From the NCBI GenBank assembly GCA_026396355.1, contig JAPLWY010000057.1, forward strand, positions 2,294 through 8,497: a stretch of 6,204 nt of DNA, read 5' to 3'. Shown one piece after another: positions 1 through 5,924 of this stretch. Every line of letters starts with the position of its first letter. Positions within the stretch are counted from its first letter, which is position 1. The translations under genes were made by a program, and so were the position numbers. The DNA comes from Microcaldota archaeon. GTDB taxonomy: Archaea > Micrarchaeota > Micrarchaeia > Anstonellales > Anstonellaceae. The notes under the pieces were generated by a model. It was not told the DNA's origin and searched no databases. It saw only the letters and a program-made list of their open reading frames with translations.

Positions 1-399
1 AAAAGCGCCTCCCCAATATTTTCGCCCGACTTCTTGTCAGTGGAATACGAAACAGAATACGGCCGGATGACCCAGCCAGTCCTGGTTCTTACTGAAAAAT
101 GCATGTGCTCCGAGTGCGGCAGGGCAGGCTCGCAGTACTTTGAGGCGATAATACAGCTTCGCGGAGACCCAAAACGCGTGGAAAAGATGGCTGAGATTCT
201 GATTAGGCGCATCGAGTCGCGCAGCTTCATCCCAAAAATAGAGGAGCTGAAGGAAGGGCTGGACATTTACTGCGGAAGCAGGAACGAGGGGATTGCCGCG
301 CTCAACTCGCAGAAACTCGGCTTTGTGAGAACCGAGAAGCTTGCCGGCGAGCGCAACGGCAAAAGGCTGTACCGGACCACGCTATTGGTAAGGCTGTAG
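1..399 (+). CDS. NMD3-family protein, C-terminal part (5' end cut by window edge)
   Basis: The frame is open from base 1 to the TAG at 397-399, giving 132 residues of a longer protein. NMD3 is an adaptor for the large ribosomal subunit in eukaryotes; archaea keep the N-terminal zinc-binding and substrate-like domains, with a presumed role in ribosome assembly or quality control. The visible part has a Cys-rich knuckle (CMCSECGR, about residues 34-41 of the fragment), followed directly by the family signature YFEAIIQLRG, then a GLDIYCGS segment and a closing GKRLYRTTLLVRL strand. The earlier zinc motifs expected at the N-terminus would lie upstream of the window. A TTG at 34 could be read as a start, but codons upstream of it are open and a start there would remove a conserved part, so I treat the gene as partial. 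Its end overlaps the convergent Cys-cluster gene by 18 bp. Confidence 0.82.
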   Translation, partial: KSASPIFSPDFLSVEYETEYGRMTQPVLVLTEKCMCSECGRAGSQYFEAIIQLRGDPKRVEKMAEILIRRIESRSFIPKIEELKEGLDIYCGSRNEGIAALNSQKLGFVRTEKLAGERNGKRLYRTTLLVRL

Positions 400-921
400 C
401 TTCTCTTCTTCCAGAAAAGCAAAGAAATTCTCCACAGTAGGCTTTTCCTTGTGCGTTACATTCCATTTTCTTACAATCTCGCCGTGCCGCAGCAAGTCCG
501 CGCGCAGCGCCTCTGCAATTTTAGGGGCATCCTTCTCTCTCCCGAATTTCACAGGGCAAAGCGCGCCTTTTTTCATTCCCGCGCCATCCAGGTCAAACGG
601 ATAGAGCTGGCAGACAAAAGGGCGCTCGGAATAAAGCGCGCACGCGCAGTCCTTCCCAAGGAAAATGCAGTCTTCTCCTGAATGGCGGATTACCAGGAAA
701 TAATCCCTTAGCTGCCCTTCTTCAAATGCCAGCACAGGGTAATGCGGGGTGTGCCTGTAATTCACTCCAGAGCTGAACTCCAGTATTTCCTCTGCCTTTC
801 TTCCTGACGCGCGCACCAGCCTCATTGCTTCTGGCACAGTGAGCACAACAGAAAGCACTCTGCAGCAACGCGCAGTGCAGTTCTTGCAAGGGTTTACTAT
901 TTTCTGGGAGATTTTTTCCAT
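382..921 (-). CDS. YkgJ-family cysteine cluster protein
   Basis: This 179-aa cytoplasmic protein has the YkgJ/UPF0153 zinc- or iron-chelating pattern. Near the N-terminus is C12-x2-C15-x3-C19-C20 (CKNCTARCC); in the middle are C85, C92 and C94, leading into CALYSERPFVCQLYPF (94-109); then LCPV around C122. That matches the family order of CxxCxxxCC, then CxIYxxRPxxCxxYPF, then a late Cys. Members are presumed metal- or Fe-S-binding proteins with no settled reaction. There is no signal peptide or membrane segment. The ATG lies 4 bp after the TGA of the upstream regulator gene, and GAGTGAGA just before it, overlapping that stop codon, is a weak ribosome binding site, so the two genes are probably co-transcribed. 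The 3' end overlaps the convergent NMD3 fragment. Family assignment is firm; function is not known. Confidence 0.88.
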   Translation of the reverse strand: MEKISQKIVNPCKNCTARCCRVLSVVLTVPEAMRLVRASGRKAEEILEFSSGVNYRHTPHYPVLAFEEGQLRDYFLVIRHSGEDCIFLGKDCACALYSERPFVCQLYPFDLDGAGMKKGALCPVKFGREKDAPKIAEALRADLLRHGEIVRKWNVTHKEKPTVENFFAFLEEEKLQPYQ

Positions 922-925
922 TCTC

Positions 926-1915
926 TCACTCGCTCAGCTGCGGATACTCCACTGGAATGTCCCTGAACCGGTCTATTTTGTAAATGTAAGTGGGTTCCAC
1001 GCGCTGGATGATGTCTGAAAACTTGAACTTCATCTCTTGTATGATTTTCCTGAAAGGCTCGCCCCTTTCCACCTCGATATCCAGCACCAAATCCCAATTG
1101 CCGATTACGCGCAGATGATGCACAATATTGGGGTGCAGCTGGCAATAGGTGAAAAGCATTTTCTCCTTTTGCGAGGTGAGGCTTGCCAGCTTGAACAATA
1201 CCCTGTGGCGCGGCTTTTCCAATAACACGTGATTTGGCAGAATAGTATAGCTTTGGATAATTCCCACTCTCTCCAGCTTTTTTACAATGCTTTTTGCGGT
1301 TATTTCCGAAATCCCAACCTTTCTCGCAATTTCCACGAGAGGCACGCGCGCGTTGCAATTCACCATGGACAGCACTTTTCTCTCCTTCTCGCCAAGCGCC
1401 TCTTCTTTCACATCCGCGCCAGTGAAAGCAGTGTAGGCTTCCCCGGGCAGCTTCTTTTCCGCGCCAATCAAGTAAGAGCGGTGGAACTGGGTAAAGCCAA
1501 TCGGGATTGTGGTGTCATATTCCCGGAAATTCCTGCCGAATTTGTTGTTAAGCTCAGTGATTATGTCTCGAAGGTGGAAAATCCCCCTGGCGCAGATGGC
1601 AATTATCAGGTCTGCATACCCCTCCCCCCGCATTATTATGGGAATGAATTTGTGATTGTTCAAATAAGCGAAGAATTCCTTTTCAGTCTTCTCATCCATG
1701 TTCTGCAGCTTGAAAAAATACAGCCCGAAAAAGTAGCCGGCTTTCCTGTACTCCACCATGGGCCAGCAGTATTGCAGCGCGCCTGCCTTGAGCAGGTTTT
1801 CCACCCTGTACTTGATTACCTGCGGGCTGGTCTTGAGGGACTTGGCAATCGCGCTGTAGGACTGGCGCGAATCCTGGTCAAGTTCATAGAGTATTTTCCT
1901 GTCGGTCAAGTCCAT
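926..1915 (-). CDS. Lrp/AsnC-family transcriptional regulator with two fused HTH-ligand-binding units
   Basis: This 329-aa protein is two Lrp/AsnC units in one chain; a classic Lrp is about 150-165 aa. Unit 1 has a winged HTH at about 3-50 (LTDRKILYELDQDSRQSYSA, then IAKSLKTSPQVIKYRV) and a RAM-like ligand-binding domain at about 58-150 with the GEGYADLIIAI strand. Unit 2 has an HTH at about 176-222 (EKERKVLSMVNCNARVPLVE, then IARKVGISEITAKSIVKKLE) and a ligand-binding domain at about 235-318 with GNWDLVLDIEVE. Family members bind AT-rich palindromes and sense amino acids or related small molecules. The gene is divergent from the asparagine synthetase fusion with 105 bp between them, so that promoter is a natural target, perhaps with autoregulation. 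The ATG at 1915 sits about 27 bp from a TATA box centre, as expected for a leaderless mRNA. The ligand cannot be read from the sequence. Confidence 0.9.
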   Translation of the reverse strand: MDLTDRKILYELDQDSRQSYSAIAKSLKTSPQVIKYRVENLLKAGALQYCWPMVEYRKAGYFFGLYFFKLQNMDEKTEKEFFAYLNNHKFIPIIMRGEGYADLIIAICARGIFHLRDIITELNNKFGRNFREYDTTIPIGFTQFHRSYLIGAEKKLPGEAYTAFTGADVKEEALGEKERKVLSMVNCNARVPLVEIARKVGISEITAKSIVKKLERVGIIQSYTILPNHVLLEKPRHRVLFKLASLTSQKEKMLFTYCQLHPNIVHHLRVIGNWDLVLDIEVERGEPFRKIIQEMKFKFSDIIQRVEPTYIYKIDRFRDIPVEYPQLSE

Positions 1916-1937
1916 GTCTTTAAATTATGCAATAAAA

Positions 1938-1947
1938 CTTATAAATT
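1938..1947 (-). promoter_or_regulatory. Archaeal TATA box for the Lrp-type regulator operon
   Basis: On the minus strand this reads AATTTATAAG, a good archaeal TATA element in an AT-rich stretch, with AGTA just upstream as a possible weak BRE. Its centre is about 27 bp upstream of the regulator's ATG, so transcription would start at or next to the start codon. A leaderless mRNA is therefore likely, and no ribosome binding site is visible. CTTTAAA at 1918-1924 lies over the predicted transcription start and could take part in control. Confidence 0.6.
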
Positions 1948-1965
1948 ACTATACTTTTTAAAGAA

Positions 1966-1980
1966 AATCTTTCAAAGATT
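1966..1980. promoter_or_regulatory. Inverted repeat, candidate operator in the divergent promoter region
   Basis: AATCTTT, one central C, then AAAGATT form a perfect 7+1+7 inverted repeat. Its right arm runs into the TATA box of the asparagine synthetase fusion gene. A second, related element, CTTT-TT-AAAG, lies at 1954-1963. Size, symmetry and AT-rich content fit an Lrp/AsnC-type site, and the adjacent divergent gene encodes such a regulator. The repeat is seen directly; the role as operator is inference. Confidence 0.45.
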
Positions 1981-1987
1981 ATAAATA
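1979..1987 (+). promoter_or_regulatory. Archaeal TATA box for the asparagine synthetase fusion gene
   Basis: TTATAAATA preceded by AAAGA (BRE-like). From its centre near 1983, a start of transcription near 2008-2010 is expected, leaving a leader of about 11-13 nt before the ATG at 2021. That leader would carry GTGAT (2011-2015) as a short ribosome binding site. Confidence 0.6.
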
Positions 1988-2010
1988 ATCCAAAAACCAT
2001 ACATGTAGCT

Positions 2011-2015
2011 GTGAT
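2011..2015 (+). promoter_or_regulatory. Ribosome binding site supporting the ATG at 2021
   Basis: GTGAT matches part of the archaeal Shine-Dalgarno consensus GGAGGTGATC and ends 5 nt before the ATG at 2021. The same pentamer precedes the gene at 5925 with 4-nt spacing. It argues for the ATG over the in-frame TTG at 2015, which would overlap this site. Confidence 0.5.
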
Positions 2016-2020
2016 TGGCT

Positions 2021-4285
2021 ATGTGTGGGATTGGGGCAATGTGGGGCGGCGCATCTGGCAAGGAAGCAACTGTCCACCAGATGCTTTTCGCAATCGCGCA
2101 CCGCGGCAACTCGCTTTATGAGATGGAAGAGGCTGGGAGCTGCTGCCTTGGCGCCAATCGGCTGGCGATTGTGGGCAGAAGCAGTGGCAAGCAGCCAATG
2201 AAGAACGAGGACGGCAGCGTGCTTGCAGCCTTCAATGGCGAGATATTCAACCACGGGCAGCTGAAGGCAGAGCTTGAGGTAAAAGGGCACAAATACCAAA
2301 GCGACTGCGACACCGAAACGCTGGTGCACCTCTACGAAGAATATGGCGAAGGAATGTTGAGCAAATTAGACTCGGAAATGTTCGCATTTGTGATTTATGA
2401 CAAGAAGAAGGACTCTCTTTTGGCTGCACGCGACAGGTGGGGCGTAAAGCCCCTTTACTGGGCGCATGACAACCTGGGCAATTTCTACTTTGGAAGCGAA
2501 ATAAAGGCACTATCCTGCCTTCCACAGGTCAAGTCAGTGAAGCTCTTTCCGCCCGGCCACTATTTCAAGAACTGCAAAATGGCAAAATATTATTCTGCAG
2601 GCAACCAGGCAAAGGGAAAAATAGGCGAAGAAGCGGCAGCAAAAATGCTTCGGGGTCTGGTGGATAATGCGGTGAAGAAAAGAGTCAACACTGATTTACC
2701 AGTGGGCGTTTTCCTTTCCGGTGGGCTTGATTCCACTGCCATACTTGCAACTGCGCTGAAATACTGCAAGGACGTGACTGCGATAATCGCAGGAAAGGAA
2801 GGTTCGGAAGACGTGAAATTCGCAAGGCGCTACTGCGAAGAAAATAGGATAAAATATATCTGGCGGCAGCCGCCTGACGAAGAGGAGCTATTCAAGAGCA
2901 TTGAAAAGATAGTTGCCATGGCCGAGAGTTTTGACCCAAATGTGATCCGCCTGATCCGCCAGTCCGCAATCTCCTACTGCATTGCAGAAGCTGCAAAAGA
3001 GCTCAATTTGCGCATTGTCCTGTGCGGCGAAGGGGCAGACGAGCTTTTCCTTGGCTATCCCGAATTCAAGGGGCTGGGGAAAAACGCTGCAGCAGAAAGG
3101 CAGAACGCATTCCTGAAAGACCTGCACCGGACGCAGTTCCAGCGCGTGGACAGGACAGCCATGCACTTTACCATCGAGGTGCGCGCGCCGTTCTTTGATG
3201 ATGCAATTGTCAAGTTTGCGCGAGAGCTACCTGTAAATCTATCCATAAGGGAGGAAAACGGGCAGAAAACAGAGAAATACATCCTGCGCAAGGCAATGGA
3301 AGACAGGCTGCCGCCTTGCATATGCTGGAGAAAAAAGGCAGTCTTATCCGAGGGCGCAGGATACAGGGGAAACCAGCCTGGCGGCCTTTTTGAGGAGCTT
3401 GCGTCTGCAAAAATAAGCGATGAGGAATTTGCGAAAATGCAATCCAAATTCTCTGCTTGGAACATTCACACCAAGGAGGAGGCGTTTTACTTTTCTATTT
3501 TCAGGAAGTTCGGTTTTGACAAGGCACAGTTCAACTCAGATAGGGTGGCTTCGAACAGAATCTCATCTATGGAGAAAAAGTCTGGGCTTTCGACCGAGGA
3601 AGAAATATTCTGCAGGCTGACTAGCAAGAAACACTGCAGGTTCCATCCTAAAAAAGAAAGCGGCACGCGCCAACTCATAAGGCAGGCAATTGCAAAGAAA
3701 AAGCCAATCGAGCTTTTCATGCTCTGGGGCGTGTGGAAAAAAGAAACAGTGGGTGGCGCGGAATCTACAGCACTTGATATAATTGATGAAATGCAGAGCG
3801 AGGTGCAGGAAATTCATCCGCCAGGCTTTCGCCTCACCCTAGTGATGGCTGACACGCACGCTACCCTCAATTTAATGGACAAAATGAGCGTGTACGGCTA
3901 TGATTCCTACCTTGGCGCATTCGAGCGTTATGCGCGCGCCAGGGGATACTGCGCGGTGAGACTGAGCGAATCAATTCCTAAAATTCAAGCCGATACGAAG
4001 GAAGTGCAGGAAGGGCTTGCGCGCGTGCGGCAAAGCGGCTACTGGCCAATACTTGTGGCTTCGGCCAGAAAATACTACGAAGGCGAGGACAAGGAAGCAG
4101 GCGCAGGGGCATACGTGGCGCGCAGGCTTGCCGAAAAGCCGATTCTTGAGCGGGCATTCAGGAAAGCGATATTCCTGACTTACAATGGGCCGCGCTTTGA
4201 CGCGCTTGCGCCCGACCTGCCAACCATCTACCCAATCTCAAACTGGAAACGGACAAGCGAAAAGCCCTGGTTTGCGCCAGGCTGA
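2021..4285 (+). CDS. Glutamine-hydrolysing asparagine synthetase (AsnB type) fused to an unassigned C-terminal domain
   Basis: This 754-aa cytoplasmic protein starts at ATG 2021 because that makes Cys2 the N-terminal nucleophile of a class II glutamine amidotransferase (MCGIG). The in-frame TTG at 2015 would bury it. Glutaminase marks follow: AHRGN (26-30), NRLAIV with R47, NGEIFNH (72-78) and CDTE (96-99). The synthetase half has the PP-loop SGGLDS (233-238), GEGADE (336-341), EVRAPFFD (386-393) and RKKAVLSEGAGY (437-448). All key residues I know for AsnB are present, so ATP- and glutamine-dependent amidation of aspartate, or of a related carboxylate, is expected. AsnB homology ends near residue 510, and the rest (about 516-754) is an extra domain described separately. 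The gene is transcribed divergently from an Lrp-type regulator. Because of the fusion, the amidated substrate could be something other than free aspartate. Confidence 0.9.
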   Translation: MCGIGAMWGGASGKEATVHQMLFAIAHRGNSLYEMEEAGSCCLGANRLAIVGRSSGKQPMKNEDGSVLAAFNGEIFNHGQLKAELEVKGHKYQSDCDTETLVHLYEEYGEGMLSKLDSEMFAFVIYDKKKDSLLAARDRWGVKPLYWAHDNLGNFYFGSEIKALSCLPQVKSVKLFPPGHYFKNCKMAKYYSAGNQAKGKIGEEAAAKMLRGLVDNAVKKRVNTDLPVGVFLSGGLDSTAILATALKYCKDVTAIIAGKEGSEDVKFARRYCEENRIKYIWRQPPDEEELFKSIEKIVAMAESFDPNVIRLIRQSAISYCIAEAAKELNLRIVLCGEGADELFLGYPEFKGLGKNAAAERQNAFLKDLHRTQFQRVDRTAMHFTIEVRAPFFDDAIVKFARELPVNLSIREENGQKTEKYILRKAMEDRLPPCICWRKKAVLSEGAGYRGNQPGGLFEELASAKISDEEFAKMQSKFSAWNIHTKEEAFYFSIFRKFGFDKAQFNSDRVASNRISSMEKKSGLSTEEEIFCRLTSKKHCRFHPKKESGTRQLIRQAIAKKKPIELFMLWGVWKKETVGGAESTALDIIDEMQSEVQEIHPPGFRLTLVMADTHATLNLMDKMSVYGYDSYLGAFERYARARGYCAVRLSESIPKIQADTKEVQEGLARVRQSGYWPILVASARKYYEGEDKEAGAGAYVARRLAEKPILERAFRKAIFLTYNGPRFDALAPDLPTIYPISNWKRTSEKPWFAPG
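3566..4282 (+). other. C-terminal extension of the asparagine synthetase: separate domain, possibly isocyanide-synthase (DIT1/PvcA)-like
   Basis: Residues 516-754 of the fusion are in the same frame with no stop or visible frameshift, and are beyond the usual length of AsnB (about 500-550 aa). They contain LTSKKHCRFH (533-542), PIELFMLWGVWKK (562-574), a helix-like AESTALDIIDEMQSEVQEI stretch, PPGFRLTLVMADTHATLN (600-617), then an aromatic-rich segment, and end in IYPIS...SEKPWF. The order resembles the DIT1/PvcA isonitrile synthase family: an inhibitor-like N-terminal helix, a 'PI..f..fp.K' strand, an acidic helix, a 'Y.PG..i.i..D' strand, and a Y-rich helix. I match only layout and short motifs, not a profile, so this is a tentative suggestion. 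A Met at 517 (nt 3569) means an independently translated domain cannot be ruled out. Confidence 0.4.
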
Positions 4286-4313
4286 CGGGCTATGCTGTGC
4301 AACCCGCACCCCC

Positions 4314-4322
4314 ATTTTTAAC
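4314..4322 (+). promoter_or_regulatory. Possible TATA-like element for the Cys-rich gene pair
   Basis: ATTTTTAAC is the only AT-rich block in the 59-bp gap, and its centre is about 27 bp upstream of the ATG at 4345, the same distance seen for the leaderless regulator gene. It is a poor match to the TATA consensus compared with the two promoters in the divergent region, and no ribosome binding site precedes the ATG. Confidence 0.35.
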
Positions 4323-4339
4323 CCTTTTACCCGTATTTT
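4314..4339 (+). terminator. Possible T-run terminator after the asparagine synthetase fusion
   Basis: Three T-runs (4315-4319, 4325-4328, 4336-4339) lie 30-54 bp after the TGA at 4283-4285, separated by C-rich spacers. Archaeal termination commonly uses such U-tracts without a hairpin. The same stretch could instead be promoter sequence for the next gene, so the call is weak. Confidence 0.25.
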
Positions 4340-4344
4340 CCCTC

Positions 4345-5919
4345 ATGGACGCAGAGCTTGAGCGGCACCTCCAGAAGGGATGGGATTCAACCTGCAAGAT
4401 TGTCTTTGGGCAGGAATTGGGCAAAGTGGAGGATTTCCGCCCCTGGTTCTCAAAGTACCTGCCAAAAACCGCCAGGCGCAAGTCCTGCCTTTCCGGCAAG
4501 GAGGTGCTGCTGGCAGCGGACAACTACCCGAAACAGGCACGCTTTCTCTCCTCGGAAGAGCTTGCCTTTAACAAAGATTATTCGCTTTCAATCAACCAGG
4601 TAAAAGACATTGACTCGCTCCTTGCCGCGCTTGCCGAGAAATGCGAATACACTGGCAACAAGTGCCTGGGCACGAGCGCGAATGTGAGCCAGTCTGACCT
4701 GATACTGGACTCGCAGCAAATCTGGAACTCCACCAACATAGAGTCCTCCATGTGCTGTGACTCATCCTTCATGATGAGGAAGGGCAGCAAGTACTGCTTT
4801 GGCGCAGGCTGGAGCGCAATGACTGAATTCACTATGCGCTCGGTCGCGCTTCTCAACATCAAGCGCTGCGTGGAAGTGCACTGGTCTGCCCATGGCAGCG
4901 ACTGCTACTTTTCCTTCAACTGCTTTGGCTGCCATGACCTGATGTTCTCATTCGGGCAGAGGAACAAGGGGCACATGATTGGCAACCTTGCCCTTCCCAA
5001 GGAAAAGTATGCTGCGCTAAAAAAGAAGCTGGTGGGTGAGATTGCGGGCGAGCTTGCCGCGAAAAGGACATTCCCCTCTCTTCTCGAGCTCATGCCGAAT
5101 GCAATGCCCTCTCCGCTCCCGAAAATAAGTCCGGCTCCCGACAAGGACATAAAGGACATGGGAAAGATCGACAAGGACTTTGCCAGCACTTACAAGGTGA
5201 TTTTCAAGCGCGCGCCAGCTGCAGGCATAAAGGGCTTCCAGGAATGGCTTGAAAGGGGGACGATTGCGGCAGTCAAGGCAACCTCGATATTCGGCACTGT
5301 GACTTGCTACCCTGACAACATGCCGCTTTATTCCAATCTCCCTGAAAAAAGGCTGGTTTCAAGCCGCGAGTCCATTGAGCTTGCAAAGCTTGGCATGGCG
5401 AATGAAGACGTCCAAAGCCTGGCAGCAGTGGTAAAAGGGCTAGGCAAAGTGGCATATGTCACTGCCGAGATTTGGGAGGGCGAGTGCTCCAATGTGAATG
5501 GCACCCCGCTTGCCTTCAACACCCACAATACTTACAGGGGCTACGAATCCACCTATTCCGAGCACACAGGCTGCAACTCGCTTGCGCTCCACTCAAAATA
5601 TGCATACGGCTGCGGGCGCATAATCGAAAGCGAATTCTGCATCAAGTGCTCAAATTCTCAGTACCTGGTGCGCTGCCTTGAGATGGACTCCTGCGACAAG
5701 TGCGCGGACTCGTATTTCTGCCACAATTGCGAAGGCCTGTCTGACTGCATGTTCTGCTTCAACATGAAAGGCGCGCGCTATTGTATTGGCAACACGCAGC
5801 TTTCCAAAGAGGAATACTTGAAAGCGCGCGACTTGCTTCTGAAAAAAATGGCTGATGAGCTGGACAAAACACGCAGGCTGGAGATGAGCATCTACAGCAT
5901 TGGCGCGCTCAAGAAGTGA
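4345..5919 (+). CDS. Internally duplicated Cys-rich repeat protein, function unknown
   Basis: This 524-aa protein has no signal peptide or clear membrane segment. I chose ATG 4345 over the in-frame GTG 4297 because the next gene begins with the same residues (MDA.LER.LQK.W), and codons 4297-4344 encode a low-complexity Pro/Leu run. Two homologous units are visible, at about 11-238 and 276-506, joined by a Pro-rich linker (about 250-266). Each starts with ST.K..F and an F..W motif, and each ends with IGN....KE.Y and a charged helix (KKLVGEIAGEL, LLKKMADEL). The hand alignment of 148-214 with 417-483 is ungapped and has 23 of 67 identities. The second unit carries a nine-residue cysteine ladder. 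The ending FNMKGARYCIGN.....EEY recalls Cys-rich hypothetical proteins common in CPR bacteria and DPANN archaea (from memory). A Cys-lined solenoid, perhaps metal-binding, is a reasonable structural guess. I assign no biochemical function. Confidence 0.85.
   Translation: MDAELERHLQKGWDSTCKIVFGQELGKVEDFRPWFSKYLPKTARRKSCLSGKEVLLAADNYPKQARFLSSEELAFNKDYSLSINQVKDIDSLLAALAEKCEYTGNKCLGTSANVSQSDLILDSQQIWNSTNIESSMCCDSSFMMRKGSKYCFGAGWSAMTEFTMRSVALLNIKRCVEVHWSAHGSDCYFSFNCFGCHDLMFSFGQRNKGHMIGNLALPKEKYAALKKKLVGEIAGELAAKRTFPSLLELMPNAMPSPLPKISPAPDKDIKDMGKIDKDFASTYKVIFKRAPAAGIKGFQEWLERGTIAAVKATSIFGTVTCYPDNMPLYSNLPEKRLVSSRESIELAKLGMANEDVQSLAAVVKGLGKVAYVTAEIWEGECSNVNGTPLAFNTHNTYRGYESTYSEHTGCNSLALHSKYAYGCGRIIESEFCIKCSNSQYLVRCLEMDSCDKCADSYFCHNCEGLSDCMFCFNMKGARYCIGNTQLSKEEYLKARDLLLKKMADELDKTRRLEMSIYSIGALKK
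4375..5058 (+). repeat. Internal duplication, unit 1 of the Cys-rich protein
   Basis: Residues 11-238. It includes the basic motif TARRKSCLSGKEV (42-54) shared with the next gene but not with unit 2. Its solenoid part keeps only some cysteines (C137, C138, C151, C175, C187, C193, C196), so the ladder that is regular in unit 2 is mostly replaced by Ser, Gly and hydrophobics here. Confidence 0.75.
5170..5862 (+). repeat. Internal duplication, unit 2 of the Cys-rich protein
   Basis: Residues 276-506, offset from unit 1 by 266-269 residues: ST 15-16 matches 281-282, W34 matches W301, and IGN 212-214 matches 481-483. The TARRKS motif of unit 1 is replaced by AAVKATSIFGTVT. The cysteine content rises sharply toward its end, with ten cysteines between residues 432 and 480. 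Confidence 0.75.
5611..5793 (+). repeat. Nine-residue cysteine ladder (nonapeptide repeat) at the protein level
   Basis: Residues 423-483 fall into consecutive 9-mers: CGRIIESEF, CIKCSNSQY, LVRCLEMDS, CDKCADSYF, CHNCEGLSD, CMFCFNMKG, ARYCIGNTQ. The fourth position is Cys in six successive repeats (C435, 444, 453, 462, 471, 480), and the first is Cys in five of seven (423, 432, 450, 459, 468). Regular 9- or 18-residue spacing fits a beta-solenoid with stacked cysteines. Metal binding by the CxxC rungs is inference. Confidence 0.8.
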
Positions 5920-5920
5920 T
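5916..5920 (+). promoter_or_regulatory. Ribosome binding site for the second Cys-rich gene
   Basis: GTGAT overlaps the TGA stop of the preceding gene and ends 4 nt before the ATG at 5925. It is the same pentamer that precedes the asparagine synthetase start. With a 5-bp gap between the two genes, it supports co-transcription and perhaps coupled translation. Confidence 0.5.
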
Positions 5921-5924
5921 TCTG

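Noticed and set aside
34..36. TTG as the true start of the leftmost gene
   Set aside because: The frame is open to base 1 and NMD3 proteins have zinc motifs further upstream, so the gene is cut by the window edge.
1229..1984. 251-aa plus-strand open frame opposite the Lrp-type gene
   Set aside because: It is antisense to a clear Lrp/AsnC gene, shows no recognisable motif, and extends through the divergent promoter region.
2000..2007. TACATGTA, a perfect 8-bp palindrome near the predicted transcription start
   Set aside because: An 8-bp palindrome is expected by chance fairly often in AT-rich DNA, and nothing else ties it to a function.
2015..2020. TTG start two codons upstream for the asparagine synthetase fusion
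   Set aside because: The catalytic Cys must be residue 2 after Met removal, which requires ATG 2021.
4297..4344. GTG start 16 codons upstream for the first Cys-rich gene
   Set aside because: The paralog starts at the residue matching ATG 4345, and the extra codons cover the T-rich possible promoter/terminator stretch.
5640..5785. Reading the cysteine cluster as a zinc ribbon or ferredoxin
   Set aside because: Rungs recur every 9 residues over at least six repeats; ribbons have two CxxC pairs with a long variable loop, and ferredoxins use CxxCxxC with a distant Cys-Pro, which is absent.
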